Source of the DNA: Aliidiomarina sp.
GTDB taxonomy: Bacteria; Pseudomonadota; Gammaproteobacteria; Enterobacterales; Alteromonadaceae
Direction: 5' to 3'
Assembly (NCBI RefSeq): GCF_022565475.1
Contig: NZ_JAIUMR010000014.1
Coordinates: forward strand, 1 to 64,000
Length of the DNA: 64,000 nt
In this document: positions 43,920 to 53,095 of the stretch, piece after piece
Layout: every line of letters starts with the position of its first letter
Position numbering within the stretch: position 1 is the first letter of the stretch
Program-made: the position numbers and the translations under genes
The notes under the pieces: model-generated
What the model was told of the DNA's origin: nothing
Databases searched by the model: none
The model's input: only the letters and a program-made list of their open reading frames with translations

Positions 43920-45040
43920 GCACGATGTCCTTGAGTTGCAATCGTCAGTAATTGTTCTGCATGCTGCTCGACTTGAAACGCAGCTTGATGCTTTGCTGTT
44001 TTTGTTCCTTGCAATGATTCTAGAATAGCAGCTTTTATTGTGTCATACCAAATGGTTACCGATTCATTTTGGTGCAAAGGGATCAGCTTGAGTGTCGCGC
44101 CTTCAAGCCGTTGCATATCAGGAATCGCTGTGGCGACTGTGATGGCGCCAAAATGTGCAGCTTCAATCGCTTTTAATGCTGATTTATGATGGTTAAATGG
44201 CTGATCTTCCAATGGTGCTAGATTCACTGAACTGGCGGCTACGTGTTTACGATACTGCTGGAAGGGGACTTTATTTGAGGTTTGCAGTTGCTCGGTGTTT
44301 GCACCAAATTGGTGCAACTGACGCAGTAGTTCGGCGGTGGTGTCCGGATGGAGGACACCAGTAATATGCAATTGCCAATCTGGAAAATCGGCAAGAATTT
44401 GGGCTATCGCCGGTAGTATCAGACTGAAGTCTCGGTCGTGGCTTCGAGTGCCGGGGAAATAGGTTAAGCGTGGTGGCTGTGGTTTACTCGTAATAGCTGT
44501 TTGATGCCAATACCGGTGAACACTGTTATAGATTAGGTGGAGTGGCGGAGTTTGGCGTTGATGTTTACGAAATAGCGCTGAAACCTTAGCAAGTAAAGGC
44601 TCGGTTGATACGGAAACGGCACAACCATTGGTTTGAAAACACAATAGCGCGCGTTGATGACGCAAGAAGTTTTTCGTCGTTTGTTTCAGCGTCACGAGTT
44701 GATTGACGACGCCGGGGCTAAATTGGGCATAATCGGTATCGAAAACGAGATCATCAAAATCAGCCACGCAAATACAGCCTTGACGTTGTAAGCCTTTGAT
44801 AAGCCAGTTAAAGCCGAAGCGCCAGCGAGGGCGGTGAAAAACAACGAAGTCATAGCGTTTTTGCCGTGCTCGTTGATTATGAAAAATACTCGGGAATTGT
44901 GTATAGTGCAGCAAATCAACCTGATGCCCCAGTTCTCGTAACGCAAGTGCGGGATTCTCACAACGATAGATAAATGCGGGGTCCTGCAAGAATTTTTCTG
45001 GGTGATTGGTATGGGCAACGAATGCGATGCGAAAGCTCAA
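43916..45040 (-). CDS. Glycosyltransferase, GT4-like
   Basis: A 374-residue protein with GT-B features: RENPALALREL-type N-terminus (ENPALALRELGHQVDLL), ADFDDLVFDTDYAQF, FPGTRSHDRDFSLILPAI and a C-terminal HHKSALKAIEAAHFGAITVAT. This resembles the glycosyltransferases often found in capsule clusters. The start is TTG at 45040 on the minus strand, strongly supported by AAGGAG (45052-45047) 6 nt before it. It leads the three-gene operon 45040-40817, divergent from kpsC with 86 bp between. Confidence 0.8.
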   Translation of the reverse strand: MSFRIAFVAHTNHPEKFLQDPAFIYRCENPALALRELGHQVDLLHYTQFPSIFHNQRARQKRYDFVVFHRPRWRFGFNWLIKGLQRQGCICVADFDDLVFDTDYAQFSPGVVNQLVTLKQTTKNFLRHQRALLCFQTNGCAVSVSTEPLLAKVSALFRKHQRQTPPLHLIYNSVHRYWHQTAITSKPQPPRLTYFPGTRSHDRDFSLILPAIAQILADFPDWQLHITGVLHPDTTAELLRQLHQFGANTEQLQTSNKVPFQQYRKHVAASSVNLAPLEDQPFNHHKSALKAIEAAHFGAITVATAIPDMQRLEGATLKLIPLHQNESVTIWYDTIKAAILESLQGTKTAKHQAAFQVEQHAEQLLTIATQGHRA

Positions 45041-45126
45041 CCGATGCTCCTTGTTATTCTTAGCTGCATATTGGGTCGGAATCTACGTCTCATTGTAAGG
45101 GATCTTTAACGAAAGGAAAGAACAAG

Positions 45127-47151
45127 TTGCAACCACTCGCACGTCCCGATTGTTTTCTAACCACCTCGAAAGGTATTGCTGCGATCACCGACTTACCGCG
45201 TTTGCTTGGTGCACCGGTTGAATTTTGCCGCACGTCTCGGCGTTTGCGCCAGTTACAAGCCCAGTATAACGAACTGGTTGTTATCGCGTGGGGACGAAAA
45301 GCGACCGCGGAAGCCGCCGAGCACTTTGCCCGCACGCATGCTCTTAAGCTTTGGCGCTGTGAAGATGGTTTTTTGCGTTCCGTTGAGCTCGGCCATCTGT
45401 CGGCACCTTTGAGTGTCGTTATCGACGATCTCGGTATTTATTATGATGCTCGCCAGCCGTCGCGACTGGAACAGTTGATCACAACCCCATGGGATTCTGC
45501 TGAAGCCACGGAAAATGAAGCACGTGCGCAAACCTTGATTCAACATTGGCGTCAAGCTCGAGTATCGAAATACAATTCAGCACGAGAATGCCTGCCGGAT
45601 TGGTTGACGGAGTCGCCCTTTGTTTTAGTGGTCGATCAAACTTATGGCGATGCGTCGATTACCTATGGATTGGCCGATGCGGAACGATTTCAGCAGATGC
45701 TGCTTGCGGCCCAAACGCAATTTCCGCATCATCGAGTTGTCGTCAAGACTCATCCTGACGTATTGGCTGGCAGTAAACGCGCCCATTTTTCCCCAGATCG
45801 TCACCCTGACTGCGATTTCTTAGCGGATAATATTCACCCACCGGCGTTGCTTGAACGCGCTGATGCGGTGTTTTGTGTCACCTCGCAAATGGGCTTTGAA
45901 GCACTGTTGTGGGGTAAGCCGGTTTATACCTTTGGTATGCCATTTTATGCAGGTTGGGGGCTGACTGACGATGCACTGAGTGCGCCGGCACGTCGACAGG
46001 GAAAACCAACGTTGGCTAAGCTGGTGTACGCTGCGCTGATTGAATATCCGTGTTATGTTCACCCTGACCGTCAACAAGGGTGTCAGATTGAAGAACTTTT
46101 ACCTTGGTTTGCCTTGCAACGACAACAACAAGAACGCTTTCCGCCGCGACTGTGGGCAGGCCGCTGGCCGCGCTGGAAGAAGCCGATTCTCGAACGTTTT
46201 ATGCGCGGTAGTGAGTTGTGCTTTGCAGCCGACGGTGCTGTCAATCAAGAGCGGTTACCGAGTGTTGGATGGAGTGCGTCAGCAACGACGGATATCCGCG
46301 TTGAAGACGGCTTTATTCGTTCCGTTGGGCTTGGCGCTGATTTGATTGCACCGCAGTCTTGGGTGTTTGATTGTCTTGGCATGTATTACGATGCCACGCG
46401 CCCATCGGATTTGGAACGTTTGCTCTTGACCCACACATTTAGTCAAGAAGAAATCCAGCGAGCAACGCAGGTACAAGCGCAATTAGTCGCGACGAGGGTG
46501 AGTAAATACAATGTCGGTGAAGCCAGTTGGCGACGACCGCAGACACAACAGCCGGTCATTTTAATACCAGGACAAGTTGAGTCGGATGCCTCAATACAGT
46601 TAGGCTCGCCTACGTACAAAACAAATTTAGCGTTAATTCAGCAGGTTCGTCAGGCGCACCCGGATGCATATTTGCTGTATAAACCCCACCCCGATGTGAG
46701 AGCTGGTTTACGGGTACAGGGCAGCGCTGAGCAACGCGCACTCGAGTATGTTGATGAAGTCGTCGTTGATCAGGATATTGCCCACCTTTTGGAGCAGGTC
46801 GATGCCGTGCATACCTTGACCTCACTGAGTGGATTCGAGGCGTTACTGCGCGGGGTTAGTGTGGTTTGTTATGGTCAGCCGTTTTATGCAGGCTGGGGTT
46901 TGACGACGGATATGATTCCGCCGACGCGAAGGCAGCGGCGATTGACACTGGCCGAATTAGTGGCTGGCACTTTATTACTCTATCCGACTTATCTTAGTCG
47001 TCGAACCGGTTATTTTACGACGGTGGAACAGGTTTTGCTGGAGTTAGTTGATGCGCGGCAGGCGTGGCAACAACGCAGCACGACTCAGCGATGGCGGCAG
47101 TCGCTACAGACTCAGATCCGACGCTACGTGCAGCGGTTAAAACGGTTCTGA
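45127..47151 (+). CDS. kpsC: Capsular polysaccharide beta-Kdo transferase KpsC-like
   Basis: A 674-residue protein made of two homologous halves, as KpsC is (GT99 and GT107 modules that build the poly-beta-Kdo linker of ABC-transporter-dependent capsules on lysophosphatidylglycerol). First half: VIAWGRKATAEAA, RCEDGFLRSVELG, DDLGIYYDARQPSRLE, SKYN, VDQTYGDASI and KTHPDV, YAGWGLTDD. Second half: RVEDGFIRSVGLG, YYDATRPSDLE, SKYNVG, PGQVESDASIQ, YKPHPDV, YAGWGLTTD. TTG 45127 is the start (AAAGGAAAG about 6 nt upstream). It implies Kdo (via CMP-Kdo) and a lipid anchor. No kpsS, kpsM or kpsT is in the window. Confidence 0.93.
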   Translation: MQPLARPDCFLTTSKGIAAITDLPRLLGAPVEFCRTSRRLRQLQAQYNELVVIAWGRKATAEAAEHFARTHALKLWRCEDGFLRSVELGHLSAPLSVVIDDLGIYYDARQPSRLEQLITTPWDSAEATENEARAQTLIQHWRQARVSKYNSARECLPDWLTESPFVLVVDQTYGDASITYGLADAERFQQMLLAAQTQFPHHRVVVKTHPDVLAGSKRAHFSPDRHPDCDFLADNIHPPALLERADAVFCVTSQMGFEALLWGKPVYTFGMPFYAGWGLTDDALSAPARRQGKPTLAKLVYAALIEYPCYVHPDRQQGCQIEELLPWFALQRQQQERFPPRLWAGRWPRWKKPILERFMRGSELCFAADGAVNQERLPSVGWSASATTDIRVEDGFIRSVGLGADLIAPQSWVFDCLGMYYDATRPSDLERLLLTHTFSQEEIQRATQVQAQLVATRVSKYNVGEASWRRPQTQQPVILIPGQVESDASIQLGSPTYKTNLALIQQVRQAHPDAYLLYKPHPDVRAGLRVQGSAEQRALEYVDEVVVDQDIAHLLEQVDAVHTLTSLSGFEALLRGVSVVCYGQPFYAGWGLTTDMIPPTRRQRRLTLAELVAGTLLLYPTYLSRRTGYFTTVEQVLLELVDARQAWQQRSTTQRWRQSLQTQIRRYVQRLKRF

Positions 47152-47158
47152 AACTGTG

Positions 47159-47187
47159 TTGTGTCGGATTCGGCGGACTGATAATAT
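47159..47187 (+). promoter_or_regulatory. Predicted promoter of type II secretion operon
   Basis: TTGTGT (47159-47164) and TAATAT (47182-47187) are 17 bp apart. The operon's first gene starts at 47219, giving a leader of about 25 nt with AGG 8 nt before the ATG. Confidence 0.4.
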
Positions 47188-47218
47188 CAACGAGTTACTA
47201 ACGAAGTAGGAAAACAAC

Positions 47219-47668
47219 ATGCAAGGTATTTCAAAAGTGCAACGCTCACAGCGTCAATTTCGGCTAATGAAGCGTCACGCTGTCCGCGGTTTTACGTTAG
47301 TTGAGCTACTTATTGTCATTGTCATTGTTGGTCTATTGGCATCGATTATTGGTCCGCAAATGTTCGGCAAAGTCGATTCGTCGCAAGTGCGTACCGCAGA
47401 AGCGCAAATGCGCATGTTGCAGACTTCGATAAATACCTTCCGCCTTGACGTAGGTGACTTTCCACAGAATCTTCAAGAGCTACGCCAAAGTGATCGGCGC
47501 GGTTGGGATGGGCCCTATTTTCCGCAGGAAATTCCATTAGATCCGTGGGGCAATTCTTATGTTTATGAGCGTCCGGGGCCGGACGGAAAACCTTATATTT
47601 TAAAGTCGTTAGGTCGCAACGGGCAGCCTGGTGGCGAAGGGATTGACGCAGAAATTGTGTTGAACTAG
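47219..47668 (+). CDS. gspG: Type II secretion major pseudopilin GspG
   Basis: A 149-residue prepilin. The leader ends in Gly before FTLVELLIVIVIVGLLAS, with the conserved Glu5. The C-terminal DPWGNSYVYERPGPDGKPY is the GspG hallmark (calcium-binding loop region and the PWG motif). It would be processed by a prepilin peptidase, which is not present in the window. The start at 47219 has AGG 8 nt upstream; an internal ATG at 47267 would give a more usual short leader and is an alternative. Confidence 0.93.
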   Translation: MQGISKVQRSQRQFRLMKRHAVRGFTLVELLIVIVIVGLLASIIGPQMFGKVDSSQVRTAEAQMRMLQTSINTFRLDVGDFPQNLQELRQSDRRGWDGPYFPQEIPLDPWGNSYVYERPGPDGKPYILKSLGRNGQPGGEGIDAEIVLN

Positions 47669-47713
47669 TTCGAATTTAATTCATTTGTAAGACGGAAGCA
47701 GGAATACGCATTC

Positions 47714-49414
47714 ATGGTCGATGTTGAGACGTTACTGACACAAGAATTACATGTGTCACCTGAAGAAGTGCAAAAAGCGTCGTTGTATCAACAGCGCCAT
47801 GGCGGTCGCCTTGAGCAAATATTAGTGCGCATGGGTGCTTTGTCTTCCGAATTACTGCCGCAATATTACACCCAAGTATTCTCGGTGCCACTGATTAGTG
47901 CAGACGAACTGGCGGTCGTGACCGAACGCGATGACTTTGTCCAAGTCTTGCAGGAAGCCGTGCCTGAACACCTGCGGCAATCATGGCAGCGCGTTGGCTT
48001 GTATCCGATTAATCCGCATCAACTCCGGGCGTCCGCCGATGCCAACCTGATCTTGGCTTGCCTAAATCCGACAGATATCGCTGCAATGGATGTCCTCGCC
48101 AGCTACGACGAACGGACGGTTGAATTGCGGATCTGTACGGAAGAGCAGATGGCGCTGGTCGAGCAAGCGAGTAAATCGGAAGTCAATCACGACTCGGGTG
48201 TTGATTTAAGCTTGCTTGAAGAAGACCGTTTACGGGAGCTTGCAAGTGAAGCACCGACCGTTAATTTGCTCAACAATCTGATTGCCAAAGGGTTGCGTCG
48301 ACGGGCTTCGGATATGCACCTCGAGCCCTGGAAGGGGAAGGGCCGAGTGCGCTACCGCGTGGATGGGGTTTTGCATGATGCGGACTTAATTCCAGCGCGG
48401 ATGCTGTTACCCGTAGTGACCCGGTTAAAATTGCTCGCCAATATGGATATTGCGGAAAAGCGCCGACCGCAAGATGGCAAAATTGATATTCGTGTTGATG
48501 GCCGTAACGTGGATATTCGAGTATCAGCGATGCCAGTTGGTGAAGGCGAAAGCGTCGTTATGCGTTTTCTGTTGCAAGATTCATTGTCCTATGATGTTGG
48601 CGCGCTGGGGATTGAGCCGGACATTGAAGCCAAATTAATGGATGATATTCAGTCAACATCCGGTGTGGTGCTGATGACGGGTCCTACTGGCTCGGGTAAA
48701 ACAACGAGTTTGTATTCGTTTTTAACCCGCCGCAATGAACCCGGTGTCAAGATTATTACTATTGAAGATCCGGTGGAATATCAACTCGATGGTATTAATC
48801 AGGTGCAGGTGCAAGCTGATATTGGCTATACGTTTGCGAAAGCGTTGCGAACCGTTGTTCGTCAAGATCCTGACATCATCATGGTCGGTGAAATTCGTGA
48901 CCAAGAAACGGCAAGTATTGCGTTACAGTCCGCACTGACCGGTCATTTAGTTTTTAGCACACTTCATACCAATGATGCGGCAAGCGCTTACACGCGTTTG
49001 CTCGACTTAGGTGTGGAAGAGTTCCTGTTGAGTGCAGCGGTCAAAGTTGTGTTGGCTCAACGCTTAGCACGAAAATTATGTCCGCACTGTAAAGTACCTG
49101 ACACCGACGCGGCAAAAACTGCAGCAAAACTTAATTTACAGTGGCTCTGTGACACCTTTCATGTGTCGCCCAGCTACCATAAAGCGGTCGGCTGCGAGCA
49201 CTGCGGACACACAGGCTATCTCGGCCGGGTGGCGATTATTGAGTATTTAAAATGTGATGATGAACTCACGGCATTGTTGGGTAAACCCGATTTCCTGCAG
49301 GCAGCAGCAAAACTTAATCGCCAACGTGGCTCGCGCTCCTTGCTCGAAGATGGCATGCTCAAAGCCATGCGTGGTGAAACGTCAGTTGCAGAAGTGATGC
49401 GGGTGGCTGGCTAA
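47714..49414 (+). CDS. gspE: Type II secretion ATPase GspE
   Basis: A 566-residue cytosolic ATPase that powers pseudopilus assembly. The N-terminal T2SSE domain spans 1-150. Walker A GPTGSGKTT is near residue 321, an Asp box at IITIEDPVEY, Walker B at DPDIIMVGEIRDQETA, and the His box at HLVFSTLHTND. The metal-binding CPHC and CEHC pairs typical of GspE are present. It overlaps gspF by one base (TAATG), so it is translationally coupled. Confidence 0.96.
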   Translation: MVDVETLLTQELHVSPEEVQKASLYQQRHGGRLEQILVRMGALSSELLPQYYTQVFSVPLISADELAVVTERDDFVQVLQEAVPEHLRQSWQRVGLYPINPHQLRASADANLILACLNPTDIAAMDVLASYDERTVELRICTEEQMALVEQASKSEVNHDSGVDLSLLEEDRLRELASEAPTVNLLNNLIAKGLRRRASDMHLEPWKGKGRVRYRVDGVLHDADLIPARMLLPVVTRLKLLANMDIAEKRRPQDGKIDIRVDGRNVDIRVSAMPVGEGESVVMRFLLQDSLSYDVGALGIEPDIEAKLMDDIQSTSGVVLMTGPTGSGKTTSLYSFLTRRNEPGVKIITIEDPVEYQLDGINQVQVQADIGYTFAKALRTVVRQDPDIIMVGEIRDQETASIALQSALTGHLVFSTLHTNDAASAYTRLLDLGVEEFLLSAAVKVVLAQRLARKLCPHCKVPDTDAAKTAAKLNLQWLCDTFHVSPSYHKAVGCEHCGHTGYLGRVAIIEYLKCDDELTALLGKPDFLQAAAKLNRQRGSRSLLEDGMLKAMRGETSVAEVMRVAG

Positions 49415-50613
49415 TGGCTCGATTTCGTTACAAAGCCTATAACCAAAGTGGTGTGCGTCAAGACGGTGTGCTTGAGGCCGAAAGCGAACAACAGGCACGG
49501 CAACGGCTCCTTGATGACGGTTTATTATTAGAAGAATTGACGGACGCGGTTGAGGGACAGACGCTCAGTTTGTTCAATAGCAGCCAGTTAAACTTAAGTG
49601 ATATTGAGTTTATTACCTCGGAACTTGCCCTGTTGCTGACGGCAGGTTTGAAAGTCGACAAAGGCTTGGCAATTTTAATTAAAAATGTCAGTAAGCCAGC
49701 ACTGCGTGAGTTTTTACAAAAAGTCCTTAACCAGCTCAAGCAAGGGGAAACACTTTCCTCGGCGTTGGCTGAACATCCCGCGTTTAGTGAGCTGTATATC
49801 GGCTTAGTAAAAATTGGCGAAGAAACGGGTGACTTAACCGGCGTGTTTAGTCGTCTTTCAAGTGAAATTAAATATCAACTCGATTTACGTGACAAGATCC
49901 GCCAAGCTTTAGTGTACCCGGCCGTTATTCTAACCGTATGCTTGGGTGCATTGATTTTTATTTTTAATTTTGTCGTGCCCAATCTTGCTGATTTATTTGC
50001 CGGTCAAGACGACTTACCAGCCTACACACGGGCGTTGATGGGCGTAAGTCACTTTATGTTGCAATGGCAATGGTATTTGTTCTTCGGCATCGTCGCTGGC
50101 GCGATTGCAATTTATCAGTTACGTAATCATCCCAGCATTGTTGAAAGTTTTAGCTGGATGCGCGAGTCCTTGCCGATTGTTAAAAGGGCGAACCTACTCG
50201 TTGAGCGCATTCGCTTTAATGCCGGACTCGCCACCATGTTAGCATCGGGCATCGCGATCGATCGCGCACTCAAACTGGCTTTGAATACGCTGCGCACAGC
50301 GTCGCTGCGCAATGAGGTAAGGTTGGCGACCGAGAACGTCAAACGAGGTCAGGGATTAGCGTTAAGCCTCAGTGAAACCCGATTATATCCGGACTATTAC
50401 GCGGCGCTATTAGCTATTGGCGAAGAGAGTGGTGAATTGGCACAGGTCTTCGGTGAAATGGCTGAGCGTTCACGACGAACTTTTTATGCATGGGTGACGA
50501 AATTTACCAGTCTACTTGAGCCGCTGCTGATTCTGGTCATGGGTGGTATCGTCGGTAGTGTTGTTGTCATCATGATGCTGAGCATTTCAGCAGGTACGGA
50601 CATTGCGCTATGA
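49414..50613 (+). CDS. gspF: Type II secretion inner-membrane protein GspF
   Basis: A 399-residue polytopic membrane protein, the platform of the secretion machine. It has two repeated T2SSF helical domains (about 70-190 and 270-390), each with hydrophobic segments (ALVYPAVILTVCLGALIFIF; LLILVMGGIVGSVVVIMML). The N-terminal FRYKAYNQSGVRQDGVLEA is typical. It connects to gspE (overlap of one base) and gspH (ATGA overlap). Confidence 0.95.
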   Translation: MARFRYKAYNQSGVRQDGVLEAESEQQARQRLLDDGLLLEELTDAVEGQTLSLFNSSQLNLSDIEFITSELALLLTAGLKVDKGLAILIKNVSKPALREFLQKVLNQLKQGETLSSALAEHPAFSELYIGLVKIGEETGDLTGVFSRLSSEIKYQLDLRDKIRQALVYPAVILTVCLGALIFIFNFVVPNLADLFAGQDDLPAYTRALMGVSHFMLQWQWYLFFGIVAGAIAIYQLRNHPSIVESFSWMRESLPIVKRANLLVERIRFNAGLATMLASGIAIDRALKLALNTLRTASLRNEVRLATENVKRGQGLALSLSETRLYPDYYAALLAIGEESGELAQVFGEMAERSRRTFYAWVTKFTSLLEPLLILVMGGIVGSVVVIMMLSISAGTDIAL

Positions 50614-51050
50614 CCGGCGGGCGAGGCTTCACTCTGATCGAACTCTTAGTGGTCCTCGCCATCGTCGGCCTGCTTGCGAGTTTAGTCGGCCCCGTCGGTT
50701 TTCAACAGTATGAGCGTGTCCGCGCGATTGAAGAACGTGAACAACTTTATCGCCTATTGGAAGCAGCGCGCTTTGATGCATTCAATAAGAAACAGCCACT
50801 TACATTCGCGCTGCGCGACCGTGAAATCGTCATTTGGCGCGGCCAACGGCAAACTCCCGAACGCACGATTGAGTTTGAGCGTTTAAGCTTCCCGGAACAG
50901 CAGATCACGGTAAACGTCCATGGCTATTGGAGTCATGAGACCGTTTTATGGCAAGAAGCCAATCAAGAGCGTTCGCAACGGCTTCGTTCAGTTGCTGCAG
51001 ATGCCGAACTTGAATCCTCTTCTGCAAATCGTCGCGAGGTTGGTGGATGA
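50610..51050 (+). CDS. gspH: Type II secretion minor pseudopilin GspH-like
   Basis: A 146-residue prepilin with a short leader and GFTLIELLVVLAIVGLLASLVG at residues 6-27; Gly-Phe cleavage and Glu5 are intact. The position, between gspF and gspI, and the FERLSFPEQQITVNVHG beta region fit GspH. It starts in an ATGA overlap with gspF and ends in one with the next gene. Confidence 0.85.
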   Translation: MTGGRGFTLIELLVVLAIVGLLASLVGPVGFQQYERVRAIEEREQLYRLLEAARFDAFNKKQPLTFALRDREIVIWRGQRQTPERTIEFERLSFPEQQITVNVHGYWSHETVLWQEANQERSQRLRSVAADAELESSSANRREVGG

Positions 51051-51487
51051 TCACACAACAACGCGGCTTTACCTTGATCGAAATCCTTATTGCGATGACC
51101 ATATTGTTCGCAGCGGTAGCGACGAGCATGTTGGCGTTTCAAAATAGTATGCACAGTACTGAGCGCGCTGCACGCGCAGTGACACTGTTGACGCCAGTGG
51201 ACGATATTATTGCGCATATCCGTGGTGAATTGCAGGAGCAAGTTCTGCACAACGCCGCTGACGAACTGAGCGGCGATGGGCGTGTCCTTGCGGTAGATTA
51301 TCAATGGCGGGCTACTGTCGATGCGCGTCGCTATCCCAGCGAAGCTACCGCCACGTTAGAGTCTGAACGGGTCAATGCGCAGCGCGAGTTTATCTTATAC
51401 CGTATTGAATTAACGCTCACCCAAGATCGCGCCCAGCGAGATTTCGAGTATTTGGAGTTGGTATGGCGAAATCGCGCTCGCAGTTAG
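51047..51487 (+). CDS. gspI: Type II secretion minor pseudopilin GspI-like
   Basis: A 146-residue prepilin. The signal GFTLIEILIAMTILFAAVATS is right after a 6-residue leader (MITQQR). The rest is variable, as in GspI. It starts in an ATGA overlap with gspH and its end overlaps the next start by 25 bp, unusually long for this operon. The assignment to I rather than another minor pseudopilin rests on gene order. Confidence 0.82.
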   Translation: MITQQRGFTLIEILIAMTILFAAVATSMLAFQNSMHSTERAARAVTLLTPVDDIIAHIRGELQEQVLHNAADELSGDGRVLAVDYQWRATVDARRYPSEATATLESERVNAQREFILYRIELTLTQDRAQRDFEYLELVWRNRARS

Positions 51488-52194
51488 GCTTTACCTTAAT
51501 CGAAGTCTTGTTGGCAATGGCTTTGTTGATGTTGTTGATCCTAACGGCAGGCCTTGTCTACGATTATGTGAACCAGAATTGGCAGCGTCAGCAAACGGCC
51601 TATCAAAATGCAGTCAATGCGCACATGGACTGGCGACAAATGAGCCGTGTCGTGCGCAATACCTATCCGCGAATGGTGTACGCCGAGGATCCGTTTCAGT
51701 ATTTTGGCGCACAATCAGTGCCACCTTACGGCTTTTATTTTCTCGGTCGTGACAACGGATTTACCGGTGTTTCTTATATGAGCTTGCAAGATCCAGAACA
51801 ACCTTCAGTTTTTCGTCTTTTCCGAGAACCCGATCCGGACGAGCCGGAGCTTTGGCAACTTGTTTACGAAGAAGCGCCGTTGGCAAACGTTGGGTTATCG
51901 TATGCTAGCGTTGAGTTACCCTTTAACCTCCGGCGGGTCTTGCGCCAAGGTTTAGCGCAGATAGAGTTTGACTATTTCGCCTATCCTAGCTTTAGCCAGC
52001 GGCAGCGTAGTCAATTGATCAGCGTTGACTCGTCTGCTCAGCGCGAGGGGATGCCACGTTGGTTCAATCAATTTGACGGCCTTGAATCCGGCGAACATCC
52101 GTTTCGCTTGCGCTTGCGCATGGACGAGGAAACCATTGTGTGGCCTTTGCAAGATTCAGTTAGTGCGCAACGGGCGCGCTGGGAGTTTCGCTAA
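51463..52194 (+). CDS. gspJ: Type II secretion minor pseudopilin GspJ-like
   Basis: A 243-residue prepilin with GFTLIEVLLAMALLMLLILTAG after an 8-residue leader. The longer length and the WRQMSRVVRNT, LRRVLRQGLAQIEFDYF segments match GspJ. In known systems GspI, J and K form the tip of the pseudopilus. The gene starts within gspI and its stop overlaps the next start by one base. Confidence 0.85.
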   Translation: MAKSRSQLGFTLIEVLLAMALLMLLILTAGLVYDYVNQNWQRQQTAYQNAVNAHMDWRQMSRVVRNTYPRMVYAEDPFQYFGAQSVPPYGFYFLGRDNGFTGVSYMSLQDPEQPSVFRLFREPDPDEPELWQLVYEEAPLANVGLSYASVELPFNLRRVLRQGLAQIEFDYFAYPSFSQRQRSQLISVDSSAQREGMPRWFNQFDGLESGEHPFRLRLRMDEETIVWPLQDSVSAQRARWEFR

Positions 52195-53045
52195 TGTTGC
52201 AGCAGCGGGAAAACGGCTTCGCGCTTTTTCAGGTGCTCATTATGGTCAGTATCATTAGTATTTTGATGATTCTCGTCATGCAATATGCGTTGCGTGCAAC
52301 GCAGCAAAGCGATGACCTGCAAAATTCGGTGAATAAGCAGTTGGGACTTTATTCAGCGATGAATCTGATTGAATTTGAACTCGCAACCCAACCTTGGAGT
52401 GGCCAAAATTCAGTGGCCCAGCGTTGGCAAATCAATTTTCATGGGCAACCGCAGCTGATTTCACTGCCGGAACGCCGAGTGTTCACTGCGATCGACTCCG
52501 AAGCTTGGGTGACCATACAGAATCAACGAAGTTTACTGGACTTGCGTAACCCGGATGAACATAACTTCCGCCGAATTGCGGTCGCAGCGGGTATCGCAGA
52601 GGATCGTGTGAGCGCCTTACATCGTTCCTTGCAACTGTGGCAATTGCGTTATACCTCGGCTAATCGCTCGCGTGTACAGGCGAGGCAAAGTGCATTTGCT
52701 GAACTCACACACTGGTCGGAATTAACCAGTGTGCCGGGCTGGACTGAGGATGACATGTTGCGTTTACGTCCTTTTGTCACATTTCATGGTCAGGACATGA
52801 ATGTTGCGCATGCCCCCGAACTCATTGTGAATGCTTTGTTACCAGCGACACAAGCTGATATAGTCGCAGCATGGCGAGAACAGCAACGGACTGGGCCGAT
52901 TGATGGCATCGGACAAGTTGCGCTTGATCAAGTGCCACGGCGAGTTCAGAGTATTAGCCTCGAGCAGGGCGATGTGCATCTTCATCGGCTGGTCGAGATT
53001 CGCCCACATAATCGGCAACCACTGCGAAGAATCGTGAATGACTAG
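52194..53045 (+). CDS. gspK: Type II secretion minor pseudopilin GspK-like
   Basis: A 283-residue protein. The signal sequence reads NGFALFQVLIMVSIISILMILVM; the +5 residue is Gln not Glu, which is normal for GspK, where Glu5 is missing. WVTIQNQRSLLDLRNPDEHNF and a C-terminal RRIVND fit the family, including its alpha-helical insert. It tops the pseudopilus with I and J. The gap to the next gene is 50 bp. Confidence 0.85.
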   Translation: MLQQRENGFALFQVLIMVSIISILMILVMQYALRATQQSDDLQNSVNKQLGLYSAMNLIEFELATQPWSGQNSVAQRWQINFHGQPQLISLPERRVFTAIDSEAWVTIQNQRSLLDLRNPDEHNFRRIAVAAGIAEDRVSALHRSLQLWQLRYTSANRSRVQARQSAFAELTHWSELTSVPGWTEDDMLRLRPFVTFHGQDMNVAHAPELIVNALLPATQADIVAAWREQQRTGPIDGIGQVALDQVPRRVQSISLEQGDVHLHRLVEIRPHNRQPLRRIVND

Positions 53046-53095
53046 AACAATAATGCAGGCATTCAGCCTACAGCTACAGAGGGTGTTCGTGTTGT

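Noticed and set aside
47714-49414. Type IV pilus (PilB/MshE) ATPase rather than GspE
   Set aside because: The neighbours include gspH-K-like minor pseudopilins, gspL/M-like and a secretin in Xps order, and no pilT, pilM or mshI-type genes.
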